A DNA stretch of 64,000 bases from Aurantimicrobium sp. INA4 (GCF_027924525.1 NZ_AP027040.1:372001-436000), one strand, 5' to 3'; shown: positions 1 to 7,743, counted from the first letter of the stretch. Notes: generated by a model from the sequence alone, not told the origin. Program-made: numbers and translations.

Positions 1-490
1 AGCCGGTGAACGTTTCCACGTTGATGACCTTAACCTCAATGTCTTTACCGTTAGGTGCAGTGAAGGTGGTCTTTTCGCCGACCTTGAGGCCCAAGATGGC
101 AGCACCCATGGGGCTGCTCTCGCTGTAGACGGTGTAGTCGGTTCCGGCAGCAATTTCGCGGTTGCCGAGTAAGAACGTTGCTTCATCGCCGGCAATAGTG
201 GCGGTAATGACTGTTCCGGTTTCGACAACACCAGAACTTTGGGGAGCTTCGCCTACCTTGACGTCCTTGAGCAGAGCAGTCAGGGTGCGAATGCGAGCTT
301 CGATCTTGCCCTGCTCATCTTTAGCAGCGTGGTAGCCACCGTTTTCTTTGAGGTCACCCTCTTCGCGGGCAGCTTCAATACGCTTGGCAATCTCTTCACG
401 ACCGGTGGTGGACAGGGTGTCGAGTTCCGCCTTGAGGCGGTCATATGCCTCTTGGGTGAGCCATGTTTCTTTGATTTCTTCGCTAGCCAT
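1..490 (-). CDS. greA: Transcription elongation factor GreA (3' end cut by window)
   Basis: GreA binds the secondary channel of RNA polymerase and stimulates cleavage of backtracked transcripts. The reading frame starts at the ATG complementary to 488-490 and runs off the window after 163 codons, close to the usual family length of about 160, so only the last residues are missing. The N-terminal half shows the coiled-coil with the segment EEGDLKENGGYHAAKDEQG, whose acidic residues form the tip that enters the polymerase. The C-terminal half has the FKBP-like domain with SSPMGAAILGLKVGE. The DUF4307 gene lies 10 bases upstream on the same strand, so the two are probably co-transcribed. Confidence 0.96.
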   Translation of the reverse strand, partial: MASEEIKETWLTQEAYDRLKAELDTLSTTGREEIAKRIEAAREEGDLKENGGYHAAKDEQGKIEARIRTLTALLKDVKVGEAPQSSGVVETGTVITATIAGDEATFLLGNREIAAGTDYTVYSESSPMGAAILGLKVGEKTTFTAPNGKDIEVKVINVETFTG

Positions 491-500
491 AGGGTTTAGC

Positions 501-908
501 CTAGGTGAGCCAACATTGGTAAACCAAACCGGTTGTGGCGGGTTGGCTCGTGGTGATGGTCTCTTTAATATCGCGGATGCGCTGCTGCGAAGGGGGATAG
601 ATAAACACCTTCCAACCCACAATGGCAAAGCTGGTGTTGAGAGCCTGCACAGCACAGGCAACTTCATGTCCAGGAGTTGCCGTGAGCTCAAATTCCACGG
701 TCACGCTTGTCTCGGTGAGGTCCTCAAACCCCAGATCGCGTGCGGAGGTCTGCGGGCCAAACCCCAGAGCATCAGTAAAGATGACCCAGCTCACGAGACC
801 AACAATGATCACCGACGAAACAATGATGACACCGAGATTGCGGCGGATAGGTCCGCGGTCATCGCGTGATCGTCCGTAGCGATCTGCGAGGTTGTCTTCG
901 GTACTCAT
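501..908 (-). CDS. DUF4307 family membrane-anchored protein
   Basis: A 135-residue protein of unknown function. Residues 1-24 are polar and cytoplasmic, with the segment DRYGRSRDDR. One transmembrane helix spans about 25-45 (VIIVSSVIIVGLVSWVIF), and the rest is an extracytoplasmic domain with a conserved-looking Cys in HEVACAVQALN and a second near the end (YQCWLT), which could form a disulfide. Length and layout match the actinobacterial DUF4307 family, which commonly lies beside greA as it does here. Function is not known. Confidence 0.85.
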   Translation of the reverse strand: MSTEDNLADRYGRSRDDRGPIRRNLGVIIVSSVIIVGLVSWVIFTDALGFGPQTSARDLGFEDLTETSVTVEFELTATPGHEVACAVQALNTSFAIVGWKVFIYPPSQQRIRDIKETITTSQPATTGLVYQCWLT

Positions 909-1004
909 GGAGCTCCTTGGTGGCCCGTCGTGACGGACGAATTCTCAGCTTCGCCCAGTACTCTATTTATAAGGCTATTAGCTTAAAAACCATTCGGAGG
1001 AACC

Positions 1005-1211
1005 GTGCTGTTTGCAGAAGAGACAATTGACCCACAGCTGGTCTCTCCTGGCGTGGTGGGATTCGTTGCCACAATCCTTGTCACCATTGCGACCGTGCTT
1101 CTTCTGATCGACATGGTTCGTCGCATGCGCCGAGTGAACATGCGCGCAGAGATCAACAAGAAGCTCGATGCTGAGCAGGCTGCTGACACCAGCGCAGCCG
1201 AGTCGAAGTAG
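1005..1211 (+). CDS. Small single-pass membrane protein
   Basis: A 68-residue protein with a GTG start at 1005 preceded by a good ribosome binding site, CGGAGG, at 995-1000. Residues 17-38 form one transmembrane helix (VVGFVATILVTIATVLLLIDM), followed by a strongly basic stretch RRMRRVNMR and an acidic, alanine-rich tail. The positive-inside rule suggests the C-terminus is cytoplasmic. It is divergent from the DUF4307 gene. No function is assigned. Small membrane proteins of this sort are seen at this locus in related actinobacteria. Confidence 0.75.
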   Translation: MLFAEETIDPQLVSPGVVGFVATILVTIATVLLLIDMVRRMRRVNMRAEINKKLDAEQAADTSAAESK

Positions 1212-1223
1212 TCACTTTCCCTC

Positions 1224-1562
1224 ATGTCCAACCAGTTCGGAATGTATTCCGAGCAGTACACCAACGACTACTCGAAAGAACAAAATGAGCAGTTCACTGC
1301 TGCTTTTGATGCGATTACGCAGCAATTTGTTGCAGGCCTGAACGAGGGCGTGCCAGCAGACGCGGCATCCATCCAGGATGCTGTGCGTCAGCATTACGAG
1401 TTTTGCTCTCAGTTTTGGAAGCCCACTCGAGAGGCCTACAAGAGCCTCGCTTTGAGTTACATCATGCCTTCGCCCTATCGGGACACCTACGAAGGGATAG
1501 CCAAGGGCTTAGGGAAGTATCACTACGACGCGATTGTCATCTGGGCAGATAAGAACCTTTAG
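1224..1562 (+). CDS. Stand-alone TipAS-like antibiotic-recognition domain protein
   Basis: A 112-residue soluble, acidic alpha-helical protein. The segment HYEFCSQFWKPTREAYKSL and the end YHYDAIVIWADKNL resemble the TipAS ligand-binding domain, the C-terminal part of TipA-type MerR regulators that binds thiopeptides covalently or albicidin. The MerR DNA-binding part is absent. A Cys lies in HYEFCSQF; in TipAL a Cys bonds the thiopeptide, but whether this one is equivalent cannot be judged here. The gene starts 12 bases after the preceding small membrane protein and overlaps the convergent hemolysin III gene by 4 bases at its end. It could be a drug-binding or immunity protein; function is inferred. 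Confidence 0.7.
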   Translation: MSNQFGMYSEQYTNDYSKEQNEQFTAAFDAITQQFVAGLNEGVPADAASIQDAVRQHYEFCSQFWKPTREAYKSLALSYIMPSPYRDTYEGIAKGLGKYHYDAIVIWADKNL

Positions 1563-2245
1563 GCGTTGTAAGCAGGGTGCATGGCAATGAGCAAAATTGC
1601 CGTCCAGTGGCACATAAACGCGATAACCGTGAGTGTGTGGAAGATTTCATGGAAACCAAACACACCTGGAATGGGGTTGGGTTTCTTCATTCCGTAAATC
1701 ACTGCTCCGGCGGTGTAGGCCAAACCACCTACGATAACCAGCACCATCATGGCGATGTTTGCTTGGAAGAGATCAACCACGTACATCATGGCTGCCCAAC
1801 CGAGCAGGATGTACAAAGCTACATACAGCCACCGCGGGGCATGCACCCAAAACACTCGGAAGAAAATGCCCAACAGCGCACCGCTCCACACCATCACCAA
1901 CAGGAGAACACCCTTGCTGGGTGGGAGAGCCAACACTGCCAAAGGCGTGTAGGTACCGGCAATAAGTAAGAAAATGTTGGCGTGATCAAAACGTTTGAGC
2001 ATCACCTTGGTCTTAGGTTTCCAGTTGATGCGGTGATACAGCGCCGAGATGCCAAAAAGCAGCAGTGAGGTGGTCATGAAGACCGCAGAACTCCACTTAG
2101 CTGCGGGACCATCAGCCAGAACAATGAGCACAACTCCGGCTGCGATAGCCAAGGGGAAAGTGCCGGTGTGAATCCATCCACGCCACGAGGGCTTCACCTC
2201 CACGTGGGGGTGAGACTCGGCATCCTCGATTAGCGGCAAGCTCAT
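1559..2245 (-). CDS. trhA: Hemolysin III / TrhA (YqfA) family membrane protein
   Basis: A 228-residue seven-helix membrane protein of the hemolysin III/PAQR superfamily. The family signature residues are present: Ser/His in GISALYHRINW near residue 68, DHANIF with its Asp-His in helix 3, and the HEIFHTLTVIAFMCHW motif at the C-terminus, which supplies the metal-binding histidines. In bacteria the family is linked to membrane-fluidity homeostasis. The N-terminal 25 residues are cytoplasmic. The ATG at 2243-2245 has no Shine-Dalgarno sequence but lies 6 bases from a TACGCT box, suggesting leaderless transcription. It is divergent from uppS. Confidence 0.93.
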   Translation of the reverse strand: MSLPLIEDAESHPHVEVKPSWRGWIHTGTFPLAIAAGVVLIVLADGPAAKWSSAVFMTTSLLLFGISALYHRINWKPKTKVMLKRFDHANIFLLIAGTYTPLAVLALPPSKGVLLLVMVWSGALLGIFFRVFWVHAPRWLYVALYILLGWAAMMYVVDLFQANIAMMVLVIVGGLAYTAGAVIYGMKKPNPIPGVFGFHEIFHTLTVIAFMCHWTAILLIAMHPAYNA

Positions 2246-2251
2246 TTAAAC

Positions 2252-2257
2252 AGCGTA
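2252..2257 (-). promoter_or_regulatory. -10 box TACGCT, leaderless start of trhA
   Basis: On the minus strand TACGCT is followed by exactly 6 bases and then the ATG of the hemolysin III gene. There is no ribosome binding site in between. This fits the actinobacterial TANNNT -10 consensus with transcription starting at the start codon. Confidence 0.5.
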
Positions 2258-2329
2258 CGCCAGTTTTATTGTGCGCAAGCTGGGCGTAACACTGCTCACC
2301 AACGCCTAACCTTCGGTAAAGTCATGGAC

Positions 2330-3109
2330 GTGATGTCGCGCGCGAATAAGACAGGTCCGCTCTATGGCCTGTATCAAAAACGCCTGCGTCGGGGGCTCAA
2401 CAAGGACAATCTTCCACACCACATTGGAATGATTGTTGATGGCAACCGTCGCTGGGCCAGAGAGCGCTTCTTGGAAAACCCTTCTCACGGCCACCGCGCA
2501 GGCGCTCAGAAAGTTCCTGAGTTCCTGGTCTGGTGTGATGATCTAGGCATCAGCATGGTCACACTGTATTTGCTCTCCACCGATAACCTCACCGGGCGCG
2601 ATAAGTCTGAACTCACCGAGTTGTACAACATCATTGCGGAGCTTGCCGAAGGGCTATCTCACTTCCGTAACTGGAAAATCAATCACGTGGGCAAAGACGA
2701 TGTACTTCCTCCAGAGTTGTTAGCAACACTGCTGGATGCAGAAGAGCGAACCAAAAACAACACTGGTCTCCACGTAAACCTTGCCATCGGATATGGCGGC
2801 CGTGCCGAGATTGCCGATGCCGTGCGAAGCATCATCTCTGAGCACCAAGCACACGGTGGCAATCTCGATGACTTGGCCGACAAGCTCACACCAGAACTGA
2901 TCAGCGACCACCTCTATACCGGTGGACTACCTGACCCCGATCTCGTCATTAGGACATCTGGAGAACAGCGGCTTTCTGACTTTATGCTCTGGCAAAGTGC
3001 CCACTCCGAGTTCTATTTCGTGGAAGCCCTCTACCCAGATTTACGCGAAGTGGACTTCTTGCGAGCCATGCGTGACTACTCACGCAGAGAGCGTCGTTTC
3101 GGCGGATAA
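2330..3109 (+). CDS. uppS: Isoprenyl (polyprenyl) diphosphate synthase, UppS family
   Basis: A cis-prenyltransferase that condenses isopentenyl diphosphate onto an allylic primer, making the polyprenyl carrier for cell-wall synthesis. HIGMIVDGNRRWARER near residue 35 carries the catalytic Asp and the phosphate-binding Gly-Asn-Arg-Arg. Further family motifs are YLLSTDN, AIGYGGRAEI and DPDLVIRTSGEQRLSDFMLWQ, with EFYF near the end. Length is about 260 residues, normal for the family. Starts at 2324 (ATG), 2330 (GTG) and 2333 (ATG) are all in frame. A TAAAGT box at 2317-2322 favours 2330 or 2333 because the first would lie at or upstream of the transcript start. Strand and spacing suggest it is separate from phoH. 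Confidence 0.95.
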   Translation: MMSRANKTGPLYGLYQKRLRRGLNKDNLPHHIGMIVDGNRRWARERFLENPSHGHRAGAQKVPEFLVWCDDLGISMVTLYLLSTDNLTGRDKSELTELYNIIAELAEGLSHFRNWKINHVGKDDVLPPELLATLLDAEERTKNNTGLHVNLAIGYGGRAEIADAVRSIISEHQAHGGNLDDLADKLTPELISDHLYTGGLPDPDLVIRTSGEQRLSDFMLWQSAHSEFYFVEALYPDLREVDFLRAMRDYSRRERRFGG

Positions 3110-3126
3110 AGCCTCTGTGATGACAT

Positions 3127-3153
3127 CCCGATGACACTTAGATGAACATCGGG
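3127..3153 (+). terminator. Hairpin after uppS
   Basis: CCCGATG at 3127-3133 pairs perfectly with CATCGGG at 3147-3153 around a 13-base loop, 18 bases after the uppS stop. No T-run follows, so it is a weak intrinsic-terminator candidate. Confidence 0.4.
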
Positions 3154-3157
3154 CGTG

Positions 3158-3179
3158 TCGCCACGAAAGTCGGTGGCGA
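3158..3179. promoter_or_regulatory. Inverted repeat upstream of phoH
   Basis: TCGCCAC (3158-3164) and GTGGCGA (3173-3179) form a perfect 7-base inverted repeat with an 8-base spacer. It lies just upstream of the predicted phoH -10 box, so it could be an operator or a second hairpin behind the uppS terminator. Confidence 0.35.
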
Positions 3180-3185
3180 GGGTCG

Positions 3186-3191
3186 TACTTT
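3186..3191 (+). promoter_or_regulatory. -10 box TACTTT, leaderless start of phoH
   Basis: TACTTT is followed by 6 bases and the ATG of phoH at 3198, with no ribosome binding site between them. Confidence 0.4.
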
Positions 3192-3197
3192 CATGAC

Positions 3198-4559
3198 ATG
3201 AGCCCACAAAGTAGTGGCGCTAAGACTGGTCAATCCGGTCAGCGCCAGAAGTCCACTTCCTCATCCACAACCGAGCGTGTCTATGTCATAGATACCTCGG
3301 TTTTGTTGTCTGACCCCCAGGCACTGTTCCGCTTCGCGGAGCATGCCGTGGTCATCCCGGTGGTGGTGATTAGTGAGCTGGAAAAGAAACGTCACGATCC
3401 CGAGATCGGTTACTTCGCTCGTCAGGCGTTGCGCATTCTTGATGACTTACGCATTAAGCACGAACGTTTAGATTTCCCCATCCCCATCGGGGAGGGTGGT
3501 TCGCTCCGAGTCGAACTCAACCACTCCAACCAGGCAGTGCTTCCATCTGGATTGCAGCTGGGAGACAACGACAGTCGCATCCTGGCTGTGGCCATGAACC
3601 TCGCCAACGATGGTCTCAATGTCACCGTGGTCTCCAAAGATCTCCCCATGCGTGTCAAGGCTTCTTCTATCGGCATGAACGCTGAGGAATACCGTGCCGA
3701 GCTCGCCGTAGACAGCGGTTGGATGGGGCATGAGGAGATCGACCTCAGCGCTGACGACATGGCCATCTTGTATGAAGATGAGGTGCTGCGCACCAGCGCT
3801 GTCAAAGACACCCCCATCAACACAGGCCTCATTATTCACTCAGACCGTGGCTCAGCTCTGGGCCGCGTGGTGCATAAAGGTGAGATTGCTCTGGTGCGTG
3901 GAGACCGTGACATCTTTGGTCTTCACGGCCGTTCGGCAGAACAGCGTCTGGCGATCGACATGCTGCTCGACCCCAGCATGGGAATCATCTCACTGGGCGG
4001 CTCTGCCGGTACTGGAAAGTCGGCGCTGGCATTGTGTGCCGGGCTTGAGGCCGTTCTCGAGCGTCAGCAGCACAAGAAGATCATCGTCTTCCGCCCGCTT
4101 TACGCAGTCGGTGGTCAAGAGCTGGGCTACCTCCCAGGAGATAAAGAAGAAAAGATGAACCCCTGGGGTCAGGCAATCTTTGACACCTTGGGCGCGCTTG
4201 TCTCTGACAACGTCATGAATGAGGTTGTCGATCGCGGAATCCTCGAGGTTCTGCCACTGACTCACATCCGTGGTCGCTCACTCCACGATGCGTTCGTCAT
4301 CGTGGATGAGGCGCAGTCTCTCGAGCGCAACGTTCTGCTCACAGTGCTTAGCCGTATTGGCCAAAACTCTCGAGTAGTTCTCACGCATGACGTGGCTCAG
4401 CGAGACAACCTGCGAGTGGGTCGCCACGATGGCATCGCCAGCGTGATTGAAAGCCTCAAGGGACAGCCACTCTTCGGTCACATCACCCTGACCCGTTCCG
4501 AGCGCTCTGCTATTGCGGCGCTCGTCACCGACCTCCTGGAACGCCAGGAAGTCCTCTAG
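3198..4559 (+). CDS. PIN domain-PhoH family ATPase/RNase
   Basis: A 453-residue fusion of an N-terminal PIN ribonuclease domain (about 28-165) and a C-terminal PhoH ATPase domain (about 235-450). The PIN part shows [12 protein letters not shown], with the first acidic metal ligand, and DNDSRILA and VVSKD further on. The PhoH part shows Walker [14 protein letters not shown] near residue 268 and Walker [11 protein letters not shown] near residue 366. Such PIN-PhoH proteins (PhoH2/YlaK type) unwind and cut RNA in vitro and are often considered toxin-like. The first 25 residues are Ser/Thr/Gln-rich. It stands alone between uppS and a prepilin peptidase. Confidence 0.93.
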   Translation: MSPQSSGAKTGQSGQRQKSTSSSTTERVYVIDTSVLLSDPQALFRFAEHAVVIPVVVISELEKKRHDPEIGYFARQALRILDDLRIKHERLDFPIPIGEGGSLRVELNHSNQAVLPSGLQLGDNDSRILAVAMNLANDGLNVTVVSKDLPMRVKASSIGMNAEEYRAELAVDSGWMGHEEIDLSADDMAILYEDEVLRTSAVKDTPINTGLIIHSDRGSALGRVVHKGEIALVRGDRDIFGLHGRSAEQRLAIDMLLDPSMGIISLGGSAGTGKSALALCAGLEAVLERQQHKKIIVFRPLYAVGGQELGYLPGDKEEKMNPWGQAIFDTLGALVSDNVMNEVVDRGILEVLPLTHIRGRSLHDAFVIVDEAQSLERNVLLTVLSRIGQNSRVVLTHDVAQRDNLRVGRHDGIASVIESLKGQPLFGHITLTRSERSAIAALVTDLLERQEVL

Positions 4560-4617
4560 ACGCCACGCGAATAGCTGGGGAGGAGAGTACTCGTCGTCAG
4601 CTCACCCGCGGACTGTG

Positions 4618-4644
4618 GATAGCCCTCGCACTGCGAGGGCTATC
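4618..4644 (+). terminator. Strong hairpin after phoH
   Basis: A perfect 12-base stem (GATAGCCCTCGC / GCGAGGGCTATC) with a 3-base loop, 58 bases after the phoH stop. There is no clear T-run, so termination strength is uncertain, but position and stem quality fit a terminator. Confidence 0.6.
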
Positions 4645-4649
4645 TGCAT

Positions 4650-4655
4650 TAGCGT
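4650..4655 (+). promoter_or_regulatory. -10 box TAGCGT, leaderless start of prepilin peptidase
   Basis: TAGCGT lies 6 bases before the ATG at 4662 and directly after the phoH hairpin; no Shine-Dalgarno sequence is visible. Confidence 0.45.
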
Positions 4656-4661
4656 GAGCAC

Positions 4662-5165
4662 ATGACGTTGTGGCAAATCATTCCACTGGCCTATCTGGCG
4701 GTCGTGACCATTCCACTGGTGCGCATTGATTGGCGCACTCACCGACTTCCTAATGCCTGGGTGATGCCGGGCTATGCAGCAATAGCAATTGCCTGGATCG
4801 GCGTCTGGATCAGCACGGGGGAGTATCCACTCATTCCTGCCATTTCTGCGGCAGGCTATTTCGGATTCCTTCTCATCTTCAGCTACGGCGGAGGAATGGG
4901 TATGGGGGATGTGAAGCTTGCTGGTGTTCTCGGCGGTGCTGCCGGGTTGATTGGAGCACCCACGGCCATTCTGTCTCCAGTTTTTGCATTTATCTTTGGA
5001 GGCCTTGCCTCACTTGTTGTGTTGATTCTCACTTTGCTGAGGAGAAAAGATCTTCCCTTCTCTCAAGCTTGGGCGGTGACGAAAGAAACCCGGATTCCAT
5101 TTGGACCCTTCATGTTCCTGGGGTTCTGGGTTGCGATGGCGCTTACCGCATTGTTTGCGAGCTGA
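4662..5165 (+). CDS. A24 family prepilin peptidase
   Basis: A 167-residue membrane aspartyl protease with about five or six transmembrane helices. It cleaves the short leader of type IV prepilin-like proteins (pili or Tad systems). The second catalytic Asp lies in the signature GGGMGMGDVKLAGVLGG near residue 86. The first Asp is in VRIDWRTHRLPNAW near residue 24, so both are present. The N-terminal cytoplasmic methyltransferase domain of PilD is lacking, as in short archaeal and Tad-type enzymes. No pilin genes occur in the window, so its substrate lies elsewhere. The ATG follows a TAGCGT box by 6 bases. Confidence 0.88.
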   Translation: MTLWQIIPLAYLAVVTIPLVRIDWRTHRLPNAWVMPGYAAIAIAWIGVWISTGEYPLIPAISAAGYFGFLLIFSYGGGMGMGDVKLAGVLGGAAGLIGAPTAILSPVFAFIFGGLASLVVLILTLLRRKDLPFSQAWAVTKETRIPFGPFMFLGFWVAMALTALFAS

Positions 5166-5166
5166 G

Positions 5167-5172
5167 TAAAGT
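5167..5172 (+). promoter_or_regulatory. -10 box TAAAGT, leaderless start of alpha/beta hydrolase
   Basis: TAAAGT is followed by 6 bases and the ATG at 5179. It lies just after the prepilin peptidase stop. Confidence 0.4.
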
Positions 5173-5178
5173 GGGGCT

Positions 5179-5961
5179 ATGGCCGTCCCACAGATTTACA
5201 CCGTCTCAGATACTGCTGCTGAAGAACTAGCCTCAGCCGACAACGTTTTATTTCTCGGCAATGCCCTCGGCACTGATATTCATTTGTGGGAGAGAGCGAT
5301 GCCTGCTCTCTCAGCGCACTATTCCATCGTGCGCTTTGATATGCCAGGGCACGGAAAATCACCTGTCCCCACCGATTCCTACACTCTTGAAGAAGTCGCA
5401 GATGCCGTCATTGCTTCGGCAGACAAACTCGGAATTCAGCGTTTCGACTTTGCCGGGGTCTCGGTTGCTGGGGCCGTAGCTCTCGAGATTGCTCACAAAT
5501 ACCCTGACCGCATCAAGCACTCAGTCGTTGTGTGTTCTGCTCCCTATATGGGTGGCCATGAGGGGTGGAGTGAGCGTATTGCTCAGGTCGAAGCGCAAGG
5601 AACAGCCTCGCTCGTTCCTGCACTGCCTGCGCGCTGGTTCTCTGATGATTTCATCACCAAAGATCCTGGTGCGGTGAAAGCTCTCTTGGATATGGTCGCC
5701 TCGACCGATGACACCAGTTACATCAAAACGTGTGAAGCACTCGGAGCTTTTGATGCCCGCGGTTATCTGGCAGACATTCGTGTGCCCATTTTGGTGATCT
5801 CGGGAGAGATCGATCCTGGTTCTCCACCCGCAGCAGGGACAATAATTGCGGAAACCGTGCCCGGTGCTCAGCAGGTCATTATTGCCGGTGCATCACACCA
5901 GGCAGTTGTCGAAGCACCTCTCGAGGTTGCCAAGGCAATGACGACCTTTTTGTCCAAGTAG
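5179..5961 (+). CDS. Alpha/beta hydrolase, 3-oxoadipate enol-lactonase-like
   Basis: A 260-residue cytoplasmic alpha/beta-hydrolase. The nucleophile elbow is FAGVSVAGAVALE near residue 95, giving Gly-Val-Ser-Val-Ala where most relatives have a final Gly. The acid is in VISGEIDPGSPP and the catalytic His in IIAGASHQAVVEAP near residue 239. FDMPGHGKSP is the usual strand-4 motif. The fold and spacing are like PcaD enol-lactonases, but the protocatechuate route in this window uses 4,5-cleavage and needs no enol-lactonase, so the substrate is open. It is followed 9 bases later by a CitE-like lyase. Confidence 0.8.
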   Translation: MAVPQIYTVSDTAAEELASADNVLFLGNALGTDIHLWERAMPALSAHYSIVRFDMPGHGKSPVPTDSYTLEEVADAVIASADKLGIQRFDFAGVSVAGAVALEIAHKYPDRIKHSVVVCSAPYMGGHEGWSERIAQVEAQGTASLVPALPARWFSDDFITKDPGAVKALLDMVASTDDTSYIKTCEALGAFDARGYLADIRVPILVISGEIDPGSPPAAGTIIAETVPGAQQVIIAGASHQAVVEAPLEVAKAMTTFLSK

Positions 5962-5964
5962 TCT
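5959..5964 (+). promoter_or_regulatory. -10 box TAGTCT, leaderless start of citE-like gene
   Basis: TAGTCT overlaps the stop codon of the hydrolase gene and is followed by 6 bases and the ATG at 5971. This offers a private promoter for the downstream gene. Confidence 0.45.
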
Positions 5965-5970
5965 TTATCT

Positions 5971-6786
5971 ATGATTTCTGCAGAAATATCGCGCTCATGG
6001 CTGCTGGTTAACGGGGCAAAAACCGAAGAGTTTGACGTTGCTGCTTCATCTAAAGCAGACCAGATTGTTCTCGATATTGAAGACGCGGTAGACCCTTCGC
6101 AGAAGAACGTTGCCCGCGATGAAGTGGCAAAGTGGCTTGAAACGAAGCAAGCCTGGGTTCGCATTAACGACCGTGCATCAGATTTCTGGTCAGACGACAT
6201 TGACCAGCTTCGGGACGTACCCGGTTTATTGGGTGTCATGCTCGCGAAAACCGAAGACGGCTCACACGTCACTGAAACTTTCGATCGCCTCGGTGGCAAG
6301 ACCCGTGTGCTTGCCCTCGTAGAATCCGCATTAGGTATTGAAGAAGCTCGTGAGATTGCCTGCGCTCGCGGAGCCTTCCGTCTCGCCTTTGGCAGTGGTG
6401 ACTACCGTCGCGACACCGGAACCAGCGTGGAAGATATCGCCATGGCCTATCCTCGCTCGCGCCTGGTTGTGGCAAGTCGTATTGGAAACCTTCCTGGCCC
6501 CATCGATGGCCCCACGGTGGGATCCAGCTATGGAATTCTGCGTGAGAAGTCAGAGCACGCTGTTGCATTGGGAATGACCGGAAAACTGTGTTTGCACCAC
6601 GACCAAATTCCGGTCATCAACGAAGCAATCAGCCCCACCCAATCCGATGTGGCGTGGGCAAGATCATTCCTTGCAGACTTCGAAGCGCGTGGACGTGTTG
6701 TCCGCGACGGTAGTGACCTGCCACGTTTGGGCCGTGCTGAAAAGATTGAGAAGTTGGCTGTTGCCTTCGGCATCAACCCTTCTTAG
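5971..6786 (+). CDS. HpcH/HpaI-type CoA ester lyase (citrate lyase beta-like)
   Basis: A 271-residue TIM-barrel lyase of the CitE family, which cleaves or forms 3-hydroxyacyl-CoA esters such as citramalyl- or malyl-CoA using Mg2+. Seen motifs are RSWLLVNGAKTEEF at the N-terminus, QIVLDIEDAVDPSQKN (metal-binding Asp-Glu-Asp), WVRIND, LALVESALGIEEA (metal-ligand Glu near residue 117) and LAFGSGDYRRDTG. No citrate lyase alpha or gamma genes are near, so it is a stand-alone lyase. The exact CoA ester cannot be read from sequence. The end overlaps the convergent small membrane gene by 4 bases. Confidence 0.83.
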   Translation: MISAEISRSWLLVNGAKTEEFDVAASSKADQIVLDIEDAVDPSQKNVARDEVAKWLETKQAWVRINDRASDFWSDDIDQLRDVPGLLGVMLAKTEDGSHVTETFDRLGGKTRVLALVESALGIEEAREIACARGAFRLAFGSGDYRRDTGTSVEDIAMAYPRSRLVVASRIGNLPGPIDGPTVGSSYGILREKSEHAVALGMTGKLCLHHDQIPVINEAISPTQSDVAWARSFLADFEARGRVVRDGSDLPRLGRAEKIEKLAVAFGINPS

Positions 6787-7025
6787 TGCGTGTTTGAGTT
6801 TTTCTTTGAGCTGAGCTTGACATAGAGCCCTAACAACCGGGGCACAATGACATAGACCGCGAGCGGAACCACAATCAGCGTCAAAACGAATGCCTTAAAT
6901 ACTGGGTGGGTATTTCCCAGTGCGGGAATCAGAAAGGTTATTCCCAGCGCAACAAGAGGGAAAATCGTTAACCACGTAATGAAAGCGCGGACGTGAATTG
7001 AAACCTGTTGTGTTGGATGAGCCAT
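6783..7025 (-). CDS. Small two-helix membrane protein
   Basis: An 80-residue protein counted from the ATG complementary to 7023-7025; an in-frame ATG at 7047-7049 would add 8 residues. Two hydrophobic helices are seen, about 13-34 and 43-64 (FVLTLIVVPLAVYVIVPRLLG), with a basic C-terminus LSSKKNSNTH. The arrangement recalls the membrane tail found with ABM-type monooxygenase proteins, but the match is weak. The inner start is favoured by GAGAGG immediately upstream and by TAACGT 7 bases away. Function is unknown. Confidence 0.6.
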   Translation of the reverse strand: MAHPTQQVSIHVRAFITWLTIFPLVALGITFLIPALGNTHPVFKAFVLTLIVVPLAVYVIVPRLLGLYVKLSSKKNSNTH

Positions 7026-7032
7026 ACCTCTC

Positions 7033-7038
7033 ACGTTA
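7033..7038 (-). promoter_or_regulatory. -10 box TAACGT upstream of small membrane gene
   Basis: On the minus strand TAACGT is 7 bases before the ATG at 7025, consistent with a leaderless or very short leader transcript. Confidence 0.35.
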
Positions 7039-7118
7039 GGGCAATTCATAAACTTCTCTCAGCCCACTCATAAGTTCGCTCGATACAGTGAGAGCACATC
7101 CCCCTTATTGGAGTAATC

Positions 7119-7625
7119 ATGGCCGCGTCCACCCCAGAAACTTTTGACCCTGCTCAAGAGCCGAAGTCGTCCAAAGCAAAGACCGCTGCTTCCGCCTTGA
7201 AGCCTGCTGTGCAGCCCAGTGCCGCCGTCGCATCCTACCCGGGCCAGACTTTGGGAATAGTTGCTCTGGTGTTTGCTTTCTTTATGCCGCTTCCTGCGCT
7301 AGCGCTGGGAATCATCGCCTGGGTGTGGTCCAACAAGGCGGGTAAGAATAATGTTTTGGCGAAGGTTGCTGTCTTTGTCAGCGGCGCCCTTACCATCATC
7401 GGAATCTTCCTCTTGGGTATGTGGGTCGCATTTACCGCGGCGGTCTTCAGCGGGCCATTTGGGCCAGCGTATCCAGCGGGAGAAGTTCACATTTCAGGTG
7501 GCGGCGGTCACATGATGTTCGACGGTGACATGATGCACGAATTCGACCAATTGGAAGGGGAGATGAAGCACATGCTTCCTGCCCCGGGAGACCTGCCTCA
7601 ACTTGAAGCACCACAAAGCAACTAG
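7119..7625 (+). CDS. DUF4190-like membrane protein
   Basis: A 168-residue protein with a disordered N-terminus rich in Ala, Pro and Lys (1-42), then two hydrophobic helices: TLGIVALVFAFFMPLPALAL (about 45-70) and a second at about 86-112 with FVSGALTIIGIFLLGMW. The Gly/Met/His-rich tail (ISGGGGHMMFDGDMMHEF) is unusual and might bind metal. The helix pair with the short loop VWSNKAGKNN resembles DUF4190. A ribosome binding site, TTGGAG, precedes the ATG, and TACAGT at 7084-7089 could be the -10 box. Function is unknown. Confidence 0.65.
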   Translation: MAASTPETFDPAQEPKSSKAKTAASALKPAVQPSAAVASYPGQTLGIVALVFAFFMPLPALALGIIAWVWSNKAGKNNVLAKVAVFVSGALTIIGIFLLGMWVAFTAAVFSGPFGPAYPAGEVHISGGGGHMMFDGDMMHEFDQLEGEMKHMLPAPGDLPQLEAPQSN

Positions 7626-7641
7626 TTCTACCAGTGAGCGC

Positions 7642-7668
7642 GATGCCCCCGGTCAATCCGGGGGCATC
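7642..7668 (+). terminator. Intrinsic terminator-like hairpin
   Basis: An 11-base perfect stem (GATGCCCCCGG / CCGGGGGCATC) with loop TCAAT, 17 bases after the DUF4190-like gene. A short TGTGTT tract follows. It marks the boundary between the core region and the aromatic island. Confidence 0.7.
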
Positions 7669-7743
7669 TGTGTTCACTCCGCTAACTCCCCGTGAGGGGA
7701 TTGCGTTGGGTAACATGACCATGAGGCACTCAACGAGGTGGTG

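Noticed and set aside
5179..5961. Evidence for a beta-ketoadipate (3,4-cleavage) pathway from the PcaD-like hydrolase
   Set aside because: No pcaGH, pcaB, pcaC, pcaIJ or pcaF genes are present, and a full 4,5-cleavage operon is.
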